A stretch of 64,000 nt of DNA. Source: an uncultured Jannaschia sp. (GTDB lineage Bacteria > Pseudomonadota > Alphaproteobacteria > Rhodobacterales > Rhodobacteraceae). The position numbers and the translations under genes are program-made. Of this stretch, positions 27,561 through 36,639 are shown piece after piece. The DNA lies in NCBI RefSeq assembly GCF_947494025.1, contig NZ_CANLTQ010000011.1, forward strand, positions 28,210-92,209, in the 5' to 3' direction. Each line of letters begins with the position of its first letter. Position 1 is the stretch's first letter. A model generated the notes under the pieces. It was not told the DNA's origin. It ran no database searches and worked only from the letters and a program-made list of their open reading frames with translations.

Positions 27561-28490
27561 ATGCCCCTCGGCGCCATACCCGGCCTGCACCACGTGACCG
27601 CGATCTGCGGCGCACCGCAGGCCAACCTCGACTTCTACGCAGGCCGCCTCGGCCAGCGGCTCGTCAAGAAGACCGTCAACTTCGACGCGCCGGACACCTA
27701 CCACCTCTATTACGGCGACGCGGCCGGCACGCCCGGCACGATCATGACCTTCTTCCCCTTTGCCGATGCCGGACCGGGCCGTGTCGGGTCCGGCATGGCC
27801 AGCGCGGTGGCCTATGCCGTGTCGAAACGGGCGTTCGACCTCTGGATGGATCGGCTCGCGCGCGATACGGCGGACTTCGATGGCCCCGCGGAACGGTTCG
27901 GCCAGCGTCTGCTCGTCCTGCGCGATCCCGACGGCGCGCCGGTGGAACTCGTCGAGAGCGGGGCCGCATCGGGCGAGGCGCTTGACGGTTTCCATTCCGT
28001 CACCCTGTGGGAGCGCGATCCCGAGCCGACGGCCCGCCTGCTTGTCGACCTGTTCGGCTATGCGGAGGCGGGCCGCGAAAGCTGCGAGGGCGTGGAGCGC
28101 CTGCGCTTCGAGGCACCAGGGGGCGGCCGGGCCGCGACGATCGACATCATGCGATCCGACGCGCCGGCAATCCGGCGCAGCGGGGCCGGCACGATCCACC
28201 ACGTCGCCTTCCGCGCCGAGAACGACGCGGTGCAACGCGGCTGGCACGACCGGCTTGCGACGGCGGGGTTCGACGTGACCCCGGTGATCGACCGGCAATA
28301 CTTCAATGCGATCTACTTCCGCGAGCCGGGCGGCGTGCTCTTCGAGATCGCGACCGACCCGCCGGGCTTCGCCACCGACGAGCCGGCGGAGACGATGGGG
28401 CAGGCACTGATGCTGCCGCCGAAATACGAGGGGATGCGGGACCGCATCGAGCGCGTCCTGCCCCCGCTACGGCCGGCCAAGGACCCGTGA
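27561..28490 (+). CDS. VOC-family ring-cleaving dioxygenase-like protein (MhqO type)
   Basis: This 309-residue protein has two VOC modules. The first begins IPGLHHVTAICGAPQANLDFY and the second DGFHSVTLWERDPEPTARLL. Metal-ligand candidates are the His in LHHVT, the His in IHHVAF and the Glu in GVLFEIATDPPGF. MhqO-type proteins are found with quinone and electrophile stress genes and are annotated as extradiol-like dioxygenases; their reaction is poorly defined. The gene is complete and monocistronic, with a broken LuxR gene divergent upstream. Confidence 0.9.
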   Translation: MPLGAIPGLHHVTAICGAPQANLDFYAGRLGQRLVKKTVNFDAPDTYHLYYGDAAGTPGTIMTFFPFADAGPGRVGSGMASAVAYAVSKRAFDLWMDRLARDTADFDGPAERFGQRLLVLRDPDGAPVELVESGAASGEALDGFHSVTLWERDPEPTARLLVDLFGYAEAGRESCEGVERLRFEAPGGGRAATIDIMRSDAPAIRRSGAGTIHHVAFRAENDAVQRGWHDRLATAGFDVTPVIDRQYFNAIYFREPGGVLFEIATDPPGFATDEPAETMGQALMLPPKYEGMRDRIERVLPPLRPAKDP

Positions 28491-28797
28491 TCCGGAGCGG
28501 CGGCCGGCCGGGCGGCGAAGAGTCACCTCGTCCTGCGGCTTTGTCAGGACACGCCGACGTCTTCGGCTTTTCCGGCGCGACCCTCGGGCCGGGGCGATGC
28601 ACCCGGCCGGAAGCAGGATGACCTTCAGGGCCATGCGCCCAAACGCTTCGGCTACGCAGCCCGGCTCGGGCGCGTTGCCGTCGACATGCGCCGCTAAGTG
28701 CGCGATCATATCCCGTACCGGGGAAAGCGCGACGCCGCTGCGCGACGGGACGTCTGCGATCCGCCGCGTCAGTCGGGCGGGCCGGAACGGGTTTCCC
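28491..28797. other. Intergenic space between convergent mhqO-like and molybdoenzyme genes
   Basis: No gene is recognised in these 307 bases. A leftward frame contains a gene-like stretch (AAHVDGNAPEPGCVAEAFGR) without an identifiable family, so it may be a scrap of a lost gene. No clear terminator hairpin is visible. Confidence 0.35.
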
Positions 28798-31092
28798 CTA
28801 TCGCGGGCCGTCGAAGGCCCTGATGTCGGACACCTCGCCTTGCCACTTTTCGACCTGCACGCAGCAGAGCTGGCCCGTGGACCCCTGCGCGAGGCGCGAA
28901 GTCCCGGCGTCACGCGTCACGGCGTTGGGGTTGCCGTGCTGGCATATCCGCTGTCCATCGAGGTCGACCGGGTCGTACCAAGCGCCCGTGGGAAGGTTGA
29001 CGACCCCCTTCGTGACCGAGTCGGTGATCGCGACGGCCGCCAGGCACGCGCCCCGGTCGCTCGAGATCCGGATGAGGTCTCCGTCCGCGACGCCGCGATC
29101 CCGCGCGTCGTCGGGATTGAGATACGCGACCTCACGGCCCTTGCGCTTGGAGGCCTGCGAGGCCGCGCCGAAATCGAGCTGGCTGTGCAGGCGCGTCGCG
29201 GGCTGGTTCGAGACCAGCCACAGCGGACAGGACGACGTGGGCACCTCGACCCGGTCGAGCCACGCCGGATGCCCCGGGCAATCGGGGTAGCGGAACTCGG
29301 CGATCGTCTCGGAATAAAGCTCGATCCGGCCGCTCGGTGTTGGCAGGGGATGCGCGACCGGGTCCGTTCGGAACCGACGCAGCATGCCGCCGTCGTCGAC
29401 GGGCGCCGGCAGGTCGACCTCGCCCGCCGCGCGGAACGCCTCGAAGTCCGGCGCCGGAAGGCCGCGGGCCTCGAGCGTCGCGCGGGTCGGCTCGTAGAGG
29501 TGGCGCAGCCAGCCTTCGGCGTCGCGCCCTTCCGTGAAGGCATCCTCGCAATCCATGCGGGCCGCGAGATCCCGGAAGATCGCGAAGTCGTCCCGCGCTT
29601 CGGCGAACGGCTCCGCGAGCGCGCGCATCGCCACCATCTGCAGGTCGGTCTTCGCGGCGCCGATATCCTCCCGTTCGAGGCTCATGGTGGCCGGCAAGAC
29701 GATATCCGCATGCCGTGCGCTGGCCGTCCAGGCGAAGTCCTGCACGACGAGCGTGTCGATCCCGGCGAAGGCTCGGGTCAGTCGCGTCAGATCCTGGTGA
29801 TGGTGGAACGGATTGCCCCCGGCCCAGTAGACCAGCTTGATCTCCGGGTAGGTGAGGCGCTGGCCGTTGAAGTCGAACGCGGTGTTCGGGTTCAGCAGCA
29901 TGTCGGAGATGCGCGCGCAGGGAATGAACGCCTCCACCCCGTTCCGGCCCTGGGGAAGCGTCGGCAGGGGCAGGTCGATCGGGACGCGGCCGGTATGCCC
30001 GAGCGAGCCGAGCGCGTAGTTGTATCCCGCTCCCGGCAATCCGATCTGGCCCAGCATCGCGGCGAGCGCGATCCCGGCCCAGACCGGCTGCTCGCCATGC
30101 TCGGCTCGTTGCAGGGAATGCGACACCGTGATCAGCGTCCGGCCCTTCGCGGCATCGAGGGACAGGGCGGCGATGACCTCCGCGTCGAGGCCGGTGATGG
30201 CGGCGGCCCAGTCGGGCGTCTTCGCCACGCCGTCCGCATCGCCGCGAACATAGGCAAGCAGCCTGTCCGCGCCGACGCAGTGCGTCTCTAGGTAGCCTCG
30301 ATCGGCCAGGCCGCGCGCGTCGAGGACATGCATCATGGCCAGCATCATCGCGGTGTCGGTGCCGGGATCGGGCGCGATCCACTCGGCCCGCGCCTCCGGC
30401 GGAAAGTCCCCCCGAAGGGGGCTCACGTTGACGAAGCGCGTACCGCGCGCGGCGGCCTCGGCCATCGATCCCCGTTCGATATGCCGAGAAATGCCGCCTG
30501 CCGCGACGTTCGTGTTCTTCACGGCCATTCCGCCGAACGCGATGACCAGATCGGTATGCTCGACAATCTGCGCCCAGGTGACGTTATGGCGCGAGATCGC
30601 CTCGAACGATCCGACGACATGGGGCAGCAGAAACGTCGAGGCCCCGGCGCTGTAGCTGCCGACCGACCCGACATAGCCGCCGAGGGCGACATTCAGGAAG
30701 CGGTGCAGCTGGCCCTGGACGTGATGGAACCGGCCCGCGCTGGCCCAGCCGTAGGAGCCGCCGAACACCGCCTCGGCCCCGTGGGCGTCGCGCACGCGCA
30801 GCAGCTCGGCGGCGAGCCGGTCGAGCGCTTCGTCCCAGGGGACCTCCACATACTCGTCCGTTCCCCGGCGATCGTCGGGCCCGGGACCGCGCTCCAGCCA
30901 GCCGCGCCGGATCGCGGGTCGCGCGACCCGCGCACGGTGACGAAGCGCATCCGTGAAGTTCTCGAGCAGCGGGGAGGGATCGGGATCGTCTGGATGGGGC
31001 CGGATCTCGAGACGATCCCCCTGCAGGCGGCCGCGGAAGCGGCCCCAATGGGAGCTGTGGGGCAATCCCCAGTTCGGTCCGTCCTCTGCCAT
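28798..31092 (-). CDS. Cytoplasmic molybdopterin oxidoreductase, DMSO/TMAO/biotin sulfoxide reductase type
   Basis: This 764-residue bis-MGD enzyme of the DMSO reductase family lacks the N-terminal cysteine motif for a [4Fe-4S] cluster, as do BisC, TorA and DorA. Active-site features match that subgroup: GGSYGWASAGRFHH places Tyr114 and Trp116, and GSYSAGAS places the molybdenum-ligating Ser at 148. There is no Tat signal (the protein starts MAEDGPNWG), so it is predicted cytoplasmic like BisC, which reduces biotin or methionine sulfoxide. It is the last gene of an operon with an ABC importer and a GntR regulator, which suggests the imported compound is an S- or N-oxide. That last point is inference. 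Confidence 0.92.
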   Translation of the reverse strand: MAEDGPNWGLPHSSHWGRFRGRLQGDRLEIRPHPDDPDPSPLLENFTDALRHRARVARPAIRRGWLERGPGPDDRRGTDEYVEVPWDEALDRLAAELLRVRDAHGAEAVFGGSYGWASAGRFHHVQGQLHRFLNVALGGYVGSVGSYSAGASTFLLPHVVGSFEAISRHNVTWAQIVEHTDLVIAFGGMAVKNTNVAAGGISRHIERGSMAEAAARGTRFVNVSPLRGDFPPEARAEWIAPDPGTDTAMMLAMMHVLDARGLADRGYLETHCVGADRLLAYVRGDADGVAKTPDWAAAITGLDAEVIAALSLDAAKGRTLITVSHSLQRAEHGEQPVWAGIALAAMLGQIGLPGAGYNYALGSLGHTGRVPIDLPLPTLPQGRNGVEAFIPCARISDMLLNPNTAFDFNGQRLTYPEIKLVYWAGGNPFHHHQDLTRLTRAFAGIDTLVVQDFAWTASARHADIVLPATMSLEREDIGAAKTDLQMVAMRALAEPFAEARDDFAIFRDLAARMDCEDAFTEGRDAEGWLRHLYEPTRATLEARGLPAPDFEAFRAAGEVDLPAPVDDGGMLRRFRTDPVAHPLPTPSGRIELYSETIAEFRYPDCPGHPAWLDRVEVPTSSCPLWLVSNQPATRLHSQLDFGAASQASKRKGREVAYLNPDDARDRGVADGDLIRISSDRGACLAAVAITDSVTKGVVNLPTGAWYDPVDLDGQRICQHGNPNAVTRDAGTSRLAQGSTGQLCCVQVEKWQGEVSDIRAFDGPR

Positions 31093-31112
31093 GTCCGTCT
31101 ATCCTCTCGTCG

Positions 31113-31913
31113 TCAGGGTCGATCACGCGGGCTGAGGGCGATATCCTCCAGCGTGAGGTTGCCGTATATCAGTTGAAGGTGCCGATGGGCGTTTTCCATG
31201 TGGTCGCGCATCAGGGCGGCGGCGCGATCCCCGTCGCCGACCCGGACGGCTTCGACGATCCGGCCGTGGAAACCGCAATTCTCCTCCGACCAGGCGCCGT
31301 GCAGCCGATGGTCCGCGCTGTCGCGGGCGGTCGCCGAGACGAGCAGCCCGGCCAGAACCTCGACCATCAACGAAAGCAGCGGATTGGGCGAGGCGGCGGC
31401 GAGAACGGTATGGAACGCGAACTCGGCCTCGCGCTGGCGGCGCCGTCCTTGCGCGTCCCCGGCGGAGCGGGCCGAGATCTCGATGAGCTCCGCGAGTTCG
31501 GCGAAGGTCGCGGCGTCGACGTGACCGACCACCGACCGGGTGGCCTGGACCTCGATCATGGTGCGCAGCTCGTAGATGTCCTGAATGGTCGCCGCCTCGA
31601 AGTAGCAGAAGTTCCGGATCGACTGGATCGCCTCGCGCGCGCCGCTGGCGGCGACCACCGGACCGCCCTTCGGTCCGGTGCGGAGCTGGATCAGTCCCTG
31701 CACCTCGAGTTCCCGGAGCGCTTCGCGGATCGTCGCCCGGCTGACGCCGTAGGCCGCGATCATGTCCCGCTCGATCGGCAGCGCGTCGCCGGGCCGCAGA
31801 CGCTGCACGATGATCGAGGCGCGTATCTGTCCGGCGACGACGGCCGATCGCTTGGGCGGCCGGGCCGGGCGAGGCGCGGGCTTCCGCCCCTGCTTCATCG
31901 AACCCACCGCCAT
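31113..31913 (-). CDS. GntR/FadR-family (FCD) transcriptional regulator
   Basis: This 266-residue regulator has an N-terminal winged HTH (residues about 25-85: IVQRLRPGDALPIERDMIA, YGVSRATIREALRELEVQG, RTGPKGGPVV). An all-helical FCD ligand domain follows from about residue 105 (IQDIYELRTMIEVQ to the His-containing FHTVLAAAS and HGRIVEAV). FCD domains usually bind a small carboxylate through a metal site. The ATG at 31911-31913 is preceded by GAGG. The gene sits between the ABC binding-protein gene and the molybdoenzyme gene, so it probably regulates this operon. Confidence 0.92.
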   Translation of the reverse strand: MAVGSMKQGRKPAPRPARPPKRSAVVAGQIRASIIVQRLRPGDALPIERDMIAAYGVSRATIREALRELEVQGLIQLRTGPKGGPVVAASGAREAIQSIRNFCYFEAATIQDIYELRTMIEVQATRSVVGHVDAATFAELAELIEISARSAGDAQGRRRQREAEFAFHTVLAAASPNPLLSLMVEVLAGLLVSATARDSADHRLHGAWSEENCGFHGRIVEAVRVGDGDRAAALMRDHMENAHRHLQLIYGNLTLEDIALSPRDRP

Positions 31914-31974
31914 CGGACACCTCGCGCGTAAGGCCCCCCGCGGGCGAGCGCCCGCCGGGGGATGTGACGACCGT

Positions 31975-33204
31975 CTATTGCGGCTCGGCCGTGGCGACGT
32001 TCTCGGGCCAGACGATCTGGCTTGTGTCCCCCTGCACCTGCGCCACCGGCAGCGGGATGGCGTCGGGGCCGGACCGGACCGTGTGATCCTCGCCGAAGGC
32101 GTACTTGCCGACGAGGCAATCGTAGTCCGTGCCGCCGATCTCGTTCGCGATGGCATCGGCATCGGTGCCGCCGGCCGCATCCACCGCACGCAGCGCGACC
32201 ACCATGGTGCAGTAGGCGTGCGCGTGACTGTAATTGGCCACCGCGCCGAACTCCGCCTCGATCCTGTCGCTGAACTCCCGATGCTCGGGCGTGATCTCGG
32301 GGCTGAACTGCAACGCCGCCCAGAACATGCCATCCGCGATGTCCGGCGCCTGTTCCATGAATTCAGGCCGGGTGGGGTAGAAGATCGCCATGTGCGACGC
32401 CTCCAGCGCCTGCTCGTCGAGCTGTCGCACGAACGAAAGGCCCGAATTGGCCAGGGTGAACACTGAAACGAGGATGTCCGGATCCAGCCCGCGCAGCTTG
32501 GAGAGCTGCGGATAGAAATCCGTCGTTCCGGTCGGCGTCGTCTCGGTCGCGGCGACCGTCCATCCGTCGGCCTCGAAGAGCTCGCCGATCTTTTCGGCAT
32601 TGGCGATGCCGTAATCGGTATCTTCGACCACGAAGGCGATCGACTTGTTCCCTTCCGGGACGACATCGTTCTCGAAGGCCCAGCGGTAGAAGCCGTGCAC
32701 GGCCTTTCCATAGCCGTCGCTGTTGTAATTGCCCTTGTAGTAGAGCGCGTAGCGCTCGGGGTCGGACAAGACCTTATCGGCGATGGCCGAGGAAACGGGT
32801 TCGGCGCTCAGGATTGGCACGCCGTATTGCGGCGCCATCTCCATCAGGGCGAGCGTCACGTGACTGTGCAGCGTGTCGCCGACGATCATGTCGACCTCGT
32901 TGCGGGTCATGAGCCGCTGCGCCGCGCCGATTGCCACTTCCGGCTTGGAGTTGGAATCCTCCACCACAAGCTCGACCTGCGGCGGCTGGTCGGTGACATA
33001 GTCGCCCGCGCCCTCGTTCCACTCCTTGACCGCGAGTTCCATTCCCTCGCGATGGGCGGTGCCGGTATTGGCGGCCGGACCCGTCATCGGTCCGATCATT
33101 CCGATCCTGACGTCCTGGGCCTGGGCCGCGCCGGCCGTTCCGGCAACCAGCATCAGGGCGAGCATGCGCAGCGCCATGGCCCGGCCTTCCGAGTGTGTCG
33201 CCAT
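31975..33204 (-). CDS. ABC transporter substrate-binding protein, branched-chain amino acid/amide type
   Basis: This 409-residue periplasmic protein of the LivJ-like family (periplasmic binding protein 6) has a Sec signal, RAMALRMLALMLVAGTAGAA with a site near AAQAQD. Family features are IGMIGPMTGPAANTG, the MIVGDTLHSHVTLA strand-loop, VVEDTDYGIANAEK and LRGLDPDILVS. The ATG at 33202-33204 is chosen because GGAGGTG lies 8 bases before it. The ligand is unknown; the downstream molybdoenzyme makes a sulfoxide or N-oxide compound a candidate. It follows the LivM-type permease by 40 bases. Confidence 0.93.
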   Translation of the reverse strand: MATHSEGRAMALRMLALMLVAGTAGAAQAQDVRIGMIGPMTGPAANTGTAHREGMELAVKEWNEGAGDYVTDQPPQVELVVEDSNSKPEVAIGAAQRLMTRNEVDMIVGDTLHSHVTLALMEMAPQYGVPILSAEPVSSAIADKVLSDPERYALYYKGNYNSDGYGKAVHGFYRWAFENDVVPEGNKSIAFVVEDTDYGIANAEKIGELFEADGWTVAATETTPTGTTDFYPQLSKLRGLDPDILVSVFTLANSGLSFVRQLDEQALEASHMAIFYPTRPEFMEQAPDIADGMFWAALQFSPEITPEHREFSDRIEAEFGAVANYSHAHAYCTMVVALRAVDAAGGTDADAIANEIGGTDYDCLVGKYAFGEDHTVRSGPDAIPLPVAQVQGDTSQIVWPENVATAEPQ

Positions 33205-33244
33205 GTCTTTCACCTCCTTCGTTGCGAGTTTGTCGTCGTGGTCG

Positions 33245-34252
33245 TCATGCGGCGCTCGATCGCTCGCGCGTCCCGCGCCTGTCGCGGCGTCGCAGCCGGC
33301 CGATCCTCAGGCCCGCGATGCCGTGCGGCGCCGCGAAGACGAACCCGATCACCAGCGCACCGTAAAGGAGCATCCGGTACTCGCCGAACTCGCGCAGCAG
33401 CTCCAGCGACCCCGTCAGCAGCAGCGCCCCGTAGAGCGGACCGAAGAACCGACCCGCGCCGCCGACGATGATGATCGCCAGAAGCGTGATCAGCATCTCG
33501 GGCCCCGCGACGGAGGTGGGCGTGAGGATCATCACGTAATGGGCATAGATCGCCCCGCTCAGTCCCACGATCCCGGCGCTCAGCGCGAAGGCCGCGAGTT
33601 TCCAGGTGCTGAGGTTGATGCCGAGACTTTCGGCGGCCGCCTCGGAATCGCGGATCGCGGCGAAGGTCATGCCCGGACGGGACCGCAGGAGGAGGAGCAG
33701 GCCGGCCTGCACGGCGAAGAAGAACGCACCGGCGAGCACGTAGGACCCCCAGGCGTTGCCAAGGCCGAACCGGATCGTGGTCTCGCCGAAGGAAACGGGA
33801 TCGAAGGGCGGGATGCCCCAGAACCCCAGCTCCCCGCGGGTGATGTCCTTGAGGTTGGAGAAGATCAGGCGGACGATCTCCGCGAAGGCCAGCGTGACGA
33901 TCGCCACGTGCGGCATGGAGCGGATCCGCAGGATCGGCAGGCCGATGAGCAGGCCTGCCAGCGCGGCGAGCGCCGCGCCTGCCCAGATCGTCAGCCAGGG
34001 ACTCACCCCGCCATAGAAGGCCACGATCGCGGACAGGTAGGCGCCGATCGCGAAGAAGGCATGATGCCCCAGCGTCTTCAGCCCGAGGATCCCGAGCGTC
34101 AGGTTCCAGCCCGACGCGAACATGGCGAAGATCAGGCTCAGCGTCAGGATATGCAGGACGTAGTCGTTGACCGGCAGGACCGAGATCAGAAGGAACAGGG
34201 CGACGCAGACGGAGAGCGTCAGGGCAGGGCGGCGGCCGAGGACCTCGATCAT
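33245..34252 (-). CDS. ABC transporter permease, LivM type
   Basis: This 335-residue inner-membrane permease has about nine to ten hydrophobic helices. LivM signatures include NLTLGILGLKTLGHHAFFAI, VTLAFAEIVRLIFSN, RDSEAAAESLGIN and the C-terminal IIIVGGAGRFFGPLYGA. The Arg-rich tail is on the cytoplasmic side. It starts 3 bases after the LivH-type stop, in the order GFHM-binding protein. Confidence 0.95.
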   Translation of the reverse strand: MIEVLGRRPALTLSVCVALFLLISVLPVNDYVLHILTLSLIFAMFASGWNLTLGILGLKTLGHHAFFAIGAYLSAIVAFYGGVSPWLTIWAGAALAALAGLLIGLPILRIRSMPHVAIVTLAFAEIVRLIFSNLKDITRGELGFWGIPPFDPVSFGETTIRFGLGNAWGSYVLAGAFFFAVQAGLLLLLRSRPGMTFAAIRDSEAAAESLGINLSTWKLAAFALSAGIVGLSGAIYAHYVMILTPTSVAGPEMLITLLAIIIVGGAGRFFGPLYGALLLTGSLELLREFGEYRMLLYGALVIGFVFAAPHGIAGLRIGRLRRRDRRGTRERSSAA

Positions 34253-34255
34253 GGC

Positions 34256-35131
34256 TCAGGCCTCCCGTCCGGCGAAGAGCCCGTTGGGCCGTACCCAGAT
34301 CACCGCGATGAGGAACGTGAAGGCCACGACGTCGCGCCATTCCGTCGGCAGGACCGTCACGCTCGCCGCCTCGATCAGGCCGAGCAGGAAGCCGGCCGCG
34401 ACCGCGCCCCCGAAGGAGCCCAGCCCGCCCAGGATCACCACCGCGAACCCCTTCAACAGGAACGAGACCCCCATCCAGGGATTCACCGTCAGGATCGGCG
34501 AAAGCAGGATCGCCCCGGCCCCGGCCAGCACGGCGGAGATGGCGAAGACGCTCGTATGCACCAGTCCGGCGGGGATGCCGACGGCAAGGGCCGCCTCCGC
34601 GTCCTGCGCCGTAGCGCGGACGATCCGGCCGAGCCCCGTGCGGTAAAGGACGAGCGCGCAAAGGCCCATCAGAGCAAGCGCGATCACCAGGATCGAGAGC
34701 CGCTGCACCGGCATGCGAAGCCCGCCGAGGCTGACCACGCCGTCGAAGAAGTAGGGCAGCGTGCGGAACTGCTCGCCCCAGACGATCTGCGCGCCGCTCT
34801 GCAGAAGGATGGACAGGCCGATCGTCGCGGCGATGACGCGGAACGCCCAGTCCTCGCGGGCAAGCAGCGGCGCGATGGTGACGCGCTGGATGGCGGCGCC
34901 GATGCCGCCGACCAGCGCCAGCGTGACGACCGAGGCGAGGATCACGTTCCAGCCCAGCGTCACGGCGAAGAACAGCACCAGATACCCGGCGATCATGAGG
35001 AGCTCGCCATGCGCGAAGTTCAGGACCCGCGTGGTGCCGTAGACCAGGGCGATGCCGGAGCCGACGAGGGCGTAGATCGACCCCGAGATGAGTCCGTTGA
35101 TCACCATTTCGAGGAACAGGGACGCGGTCAT
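34256..35131 (-). CDS. ABC transporter permease, LivH type
   Basis: This 291-residue inner-membrane permease has the LivH hallmarks NGLISGSIYALVGSGIALVY, RVLNFAHGELLMIAGY and KGFAVVILGGLGSFGGA. The ATG overlaps the stop of the LivF-type ATPase gene (ATGA). It forms the heterodimeric channel with LivM. Confidence 0.95.
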   Translation of the reverse strand: MTASLFLEMVINGLISGSIYALVGSGIALVYGTTRVLNFAHGELLMIAGYLVLFFAVTLGWNVILASVVTLALVGGIGAAIQRVTIAPLLAREDWAFRVIAATIGLSILLQSGAQIVWGEQFRTLPYFFDGVVSLGGLRMPVQRLSILVIALALMGLCALVLYRTGLGRIVRATAQDAEAALAVGIPAGLVHTSVFAISAVLAGAGAILLSPILTVNPWMGVSFLLKGFAVVILGGLGSFGGAVAAGFLLGLIEAASVTVLPTEWRDVVAFTFLIAVIWVRPNGLFAGREA

Positions 35132-35853
35132 CGGACGGCCTCCTCCCGCACGCCGAGATAGACGCGCTTCACTTCGGGATGGTCGAGCATCTCCTGACCG
35201 GACCCGCTCAGGATCACGCGACCGCTTTCGAGAAGGTAGCCGCGATGGGACAACGCGAAGGACAGCTTCGCGTTCTGCTCGTTGAACAGGATGGCGACGC
35301 CCTCGTCGTTGATCGTGCGCATAATCGCGCTGACCGTCCTGACCATCGCGGGCGACAATCCGAGGAACGGCTCGTCCATCAGCAGGACCCGCGGCCGGGC
35401 CATCAGGCCGCGCGCGATCGCGACCATCTGTTGCTGCCCGCCCGACAGCTTGCCGGCGGTCGCGTCGAGATGGTCCCGTAGGTCGGGCAGCAGGCCGAGC
35501 ACCCAGTCGAGGGATCCCCTCGTCTCGCGGGCGGGGCGCGCATAGGCGCCCAGAACGATGTTTTCGTGGACACTCATCCGCGGAAAGAGGCGGCGGCGCT
35601 CCAGCACGATCGCCATGCCGTGACGCGGCCGCTCCGTCGCGGGGGCGGACTGCATCTCGCGCCCGTCGAGCCGCACGCGGCCGCCCGACGGGGCCTTCAG
35701 GCCCATGGCCGCCTTGAGCACGGTGCTCTTGCCCGATCCGTTCGGACCCATGATCGCGACGATCTCGCCCTGGGCCACGTGCATGTCGACCGACCAGAGA
35801 ACCTGTGTGGCGCCGTAATGGACGTCGATCCCTTCAAGCCGCAGCATCGGCAT
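35128..35853 (-). CDS. ABC transporter ATPase, LivF type
   Basis: This 241-residue ATPase carries Walker A GPNGSGKST, the signature LSGGQQQMVAIARGL and Walker B VLLMDEPFLGLSPAMV, which is the LivF form. The ATG at 35853 overlaps the upstream LivG-type gene by 20 bases; an ATG two codons later is the alternative. It energises the LivH-LivM channel with LivG. Confidence 0.94.
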   Translation of the reverse strand: MPMLRLEGIDVHYGATQVLWSVDMHVAQGEIVAIMGPNGSGKSTVLKAAMGLKAPSGGRVRLDGREMQSAPATERPRHGMAIVLERRRLFPRMSVHENIVLGAYARPARETRGSLDWVLGLLPDLRDHLDATAGKLSGGQQQMVAIARGLMARPRVLLMDEPFLGLSPAMVRTVSAIMRTINDEGVAILFNEQNAKLSFALSHRGYLLESGRVILSGSGQEMLDHPEVKRVYLGVREEAVR

Positions 35854-36568
35854 CCCCGAGATAAATCCGGCGCACCTCGTCATGCGCCGCGATGTCGGCC
35901 ATGCTGCCGGAGGTGACGACCCGCCCGCGGTCGAGGAAGATCGCGTCGTCGGCCAGACCGTGCAGAACGTCCATTTTGTGCTCGATGACGAGCACCGTGA
36001 TGCCCCGCTCGACCCGGAGCCGGCGGATCAGGTCGAGCAGTTCCGGCACGCTGGGCTGATCGACGCCGCCGGTCACCTCGTCGAGCAGCAGAAGCCGGGG
36101 CCGCGTTGCCAGCGCGCGCGCGAGTTCCAGCCGCTTGCGCTGTCCCGTGCTGAGCGTCCGCGCCGGCGCGGCAGATTTCGCCTCGAGGCCGACGAAGGCG
36201 ACGTAATCCGCAGCCTCCCGAAGAGCGGCCGCCATGGGGACGCCGCGGGACACGATCGCGACCGCGACGTTTTCGATCACGTTCAGACCGCTGAAGGGCT
36301 GGGTGATCTGGAAGGTCCGCGATATGCCCTTCCGGCATCGCCGGTGCGGCGGGATCGAGGTGATGTCGTCGCCCGCAAACAGGATGCGCCCTTCGGAGGG
36401 CCGTACCGCGCCCGCCACGGCATTGAAGAGCGTCGTCTTCCCGGCTCCGTTCGGACCCAGGATCGCGGTGGACCGCCCATCGCGAACCTCCAGAGCGACG
36501 CCGTCTAGGGCCAGCAAGCCCCCGAAGCGGACAGAAAGGTTCGAAACGAGCAGAAGGCCATCTGCCAT
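35834..36568 (-). CDS. ABC transporter ATPase, LivG type
   Basis: This 244-residue ATPase is the first gene of the importer operon. It has Walker A GPNGAGKTT, the LivG-typical GISRTFQITQPFSGL, the signature LSTGQRKRLELARAL and Walker B LLLLDEVTGGVDQP. The usual form there is DEPxAGL/DExMAGL; here it is DEVTGGVD, a small deviation. A good ribosome site (GGAGGACTTTCG) precedes the ATG at 36568. Confidence 0.94.
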   Translation of the reverse strand: MADGLLLVSNLSVRFGGLLALDGVALEVRDGRSTAILGPNGAGKTTLFNAVAGAVRPSEGRILFAGDDITSIPPHRRCRKGISRTFQITQPFSGLNVIENVAVAIVSRGVPMAAALREAADYVAFVGLEAKSAAPARTLSTGQRKRLELARALATRPRLLLLDEVTGGVDQPSVPELLDLIRRLRVERGITVLVIEHKMDVLHGLADDAIFLDRGRVVTSGSMADIAAHDEVRRIYLGDADAAA

Positions 36569-36613
36569 CGAAAGTCCTCCGACCTTGACGAAAACAGGCT
36601 ACGAGCGGCATTC

Positions 36614-36630
36614 ATTATAATCAATATAAT
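36614..36630. promoter_or_regulatory. AT-rich inverted repeat, candidate promoter/operator of the liv-type operon
   Basis: ATTATAATCAATATAAT, 46 bases before the LivG-type start, has perfect 6-bp arms (ATTATA and TATAAT) around ATCAA in an otherwise very GC-rich setting. TATAAT on either strand could be a -10 box. A symmetric site here could also bind the FCD regulator of the operon. No -35 box is certain. Confidence 0.5.
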
Positions 36631-36639
36631 TGTTCGAGC

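Noticed and set aside
33026..35161. A 711-codon frame antisense to the liv-type permeases
   Set aside because: It is extremely rich in Asp, Arg, Gln and Glu, as expected for the complement of membrane-protein genes.
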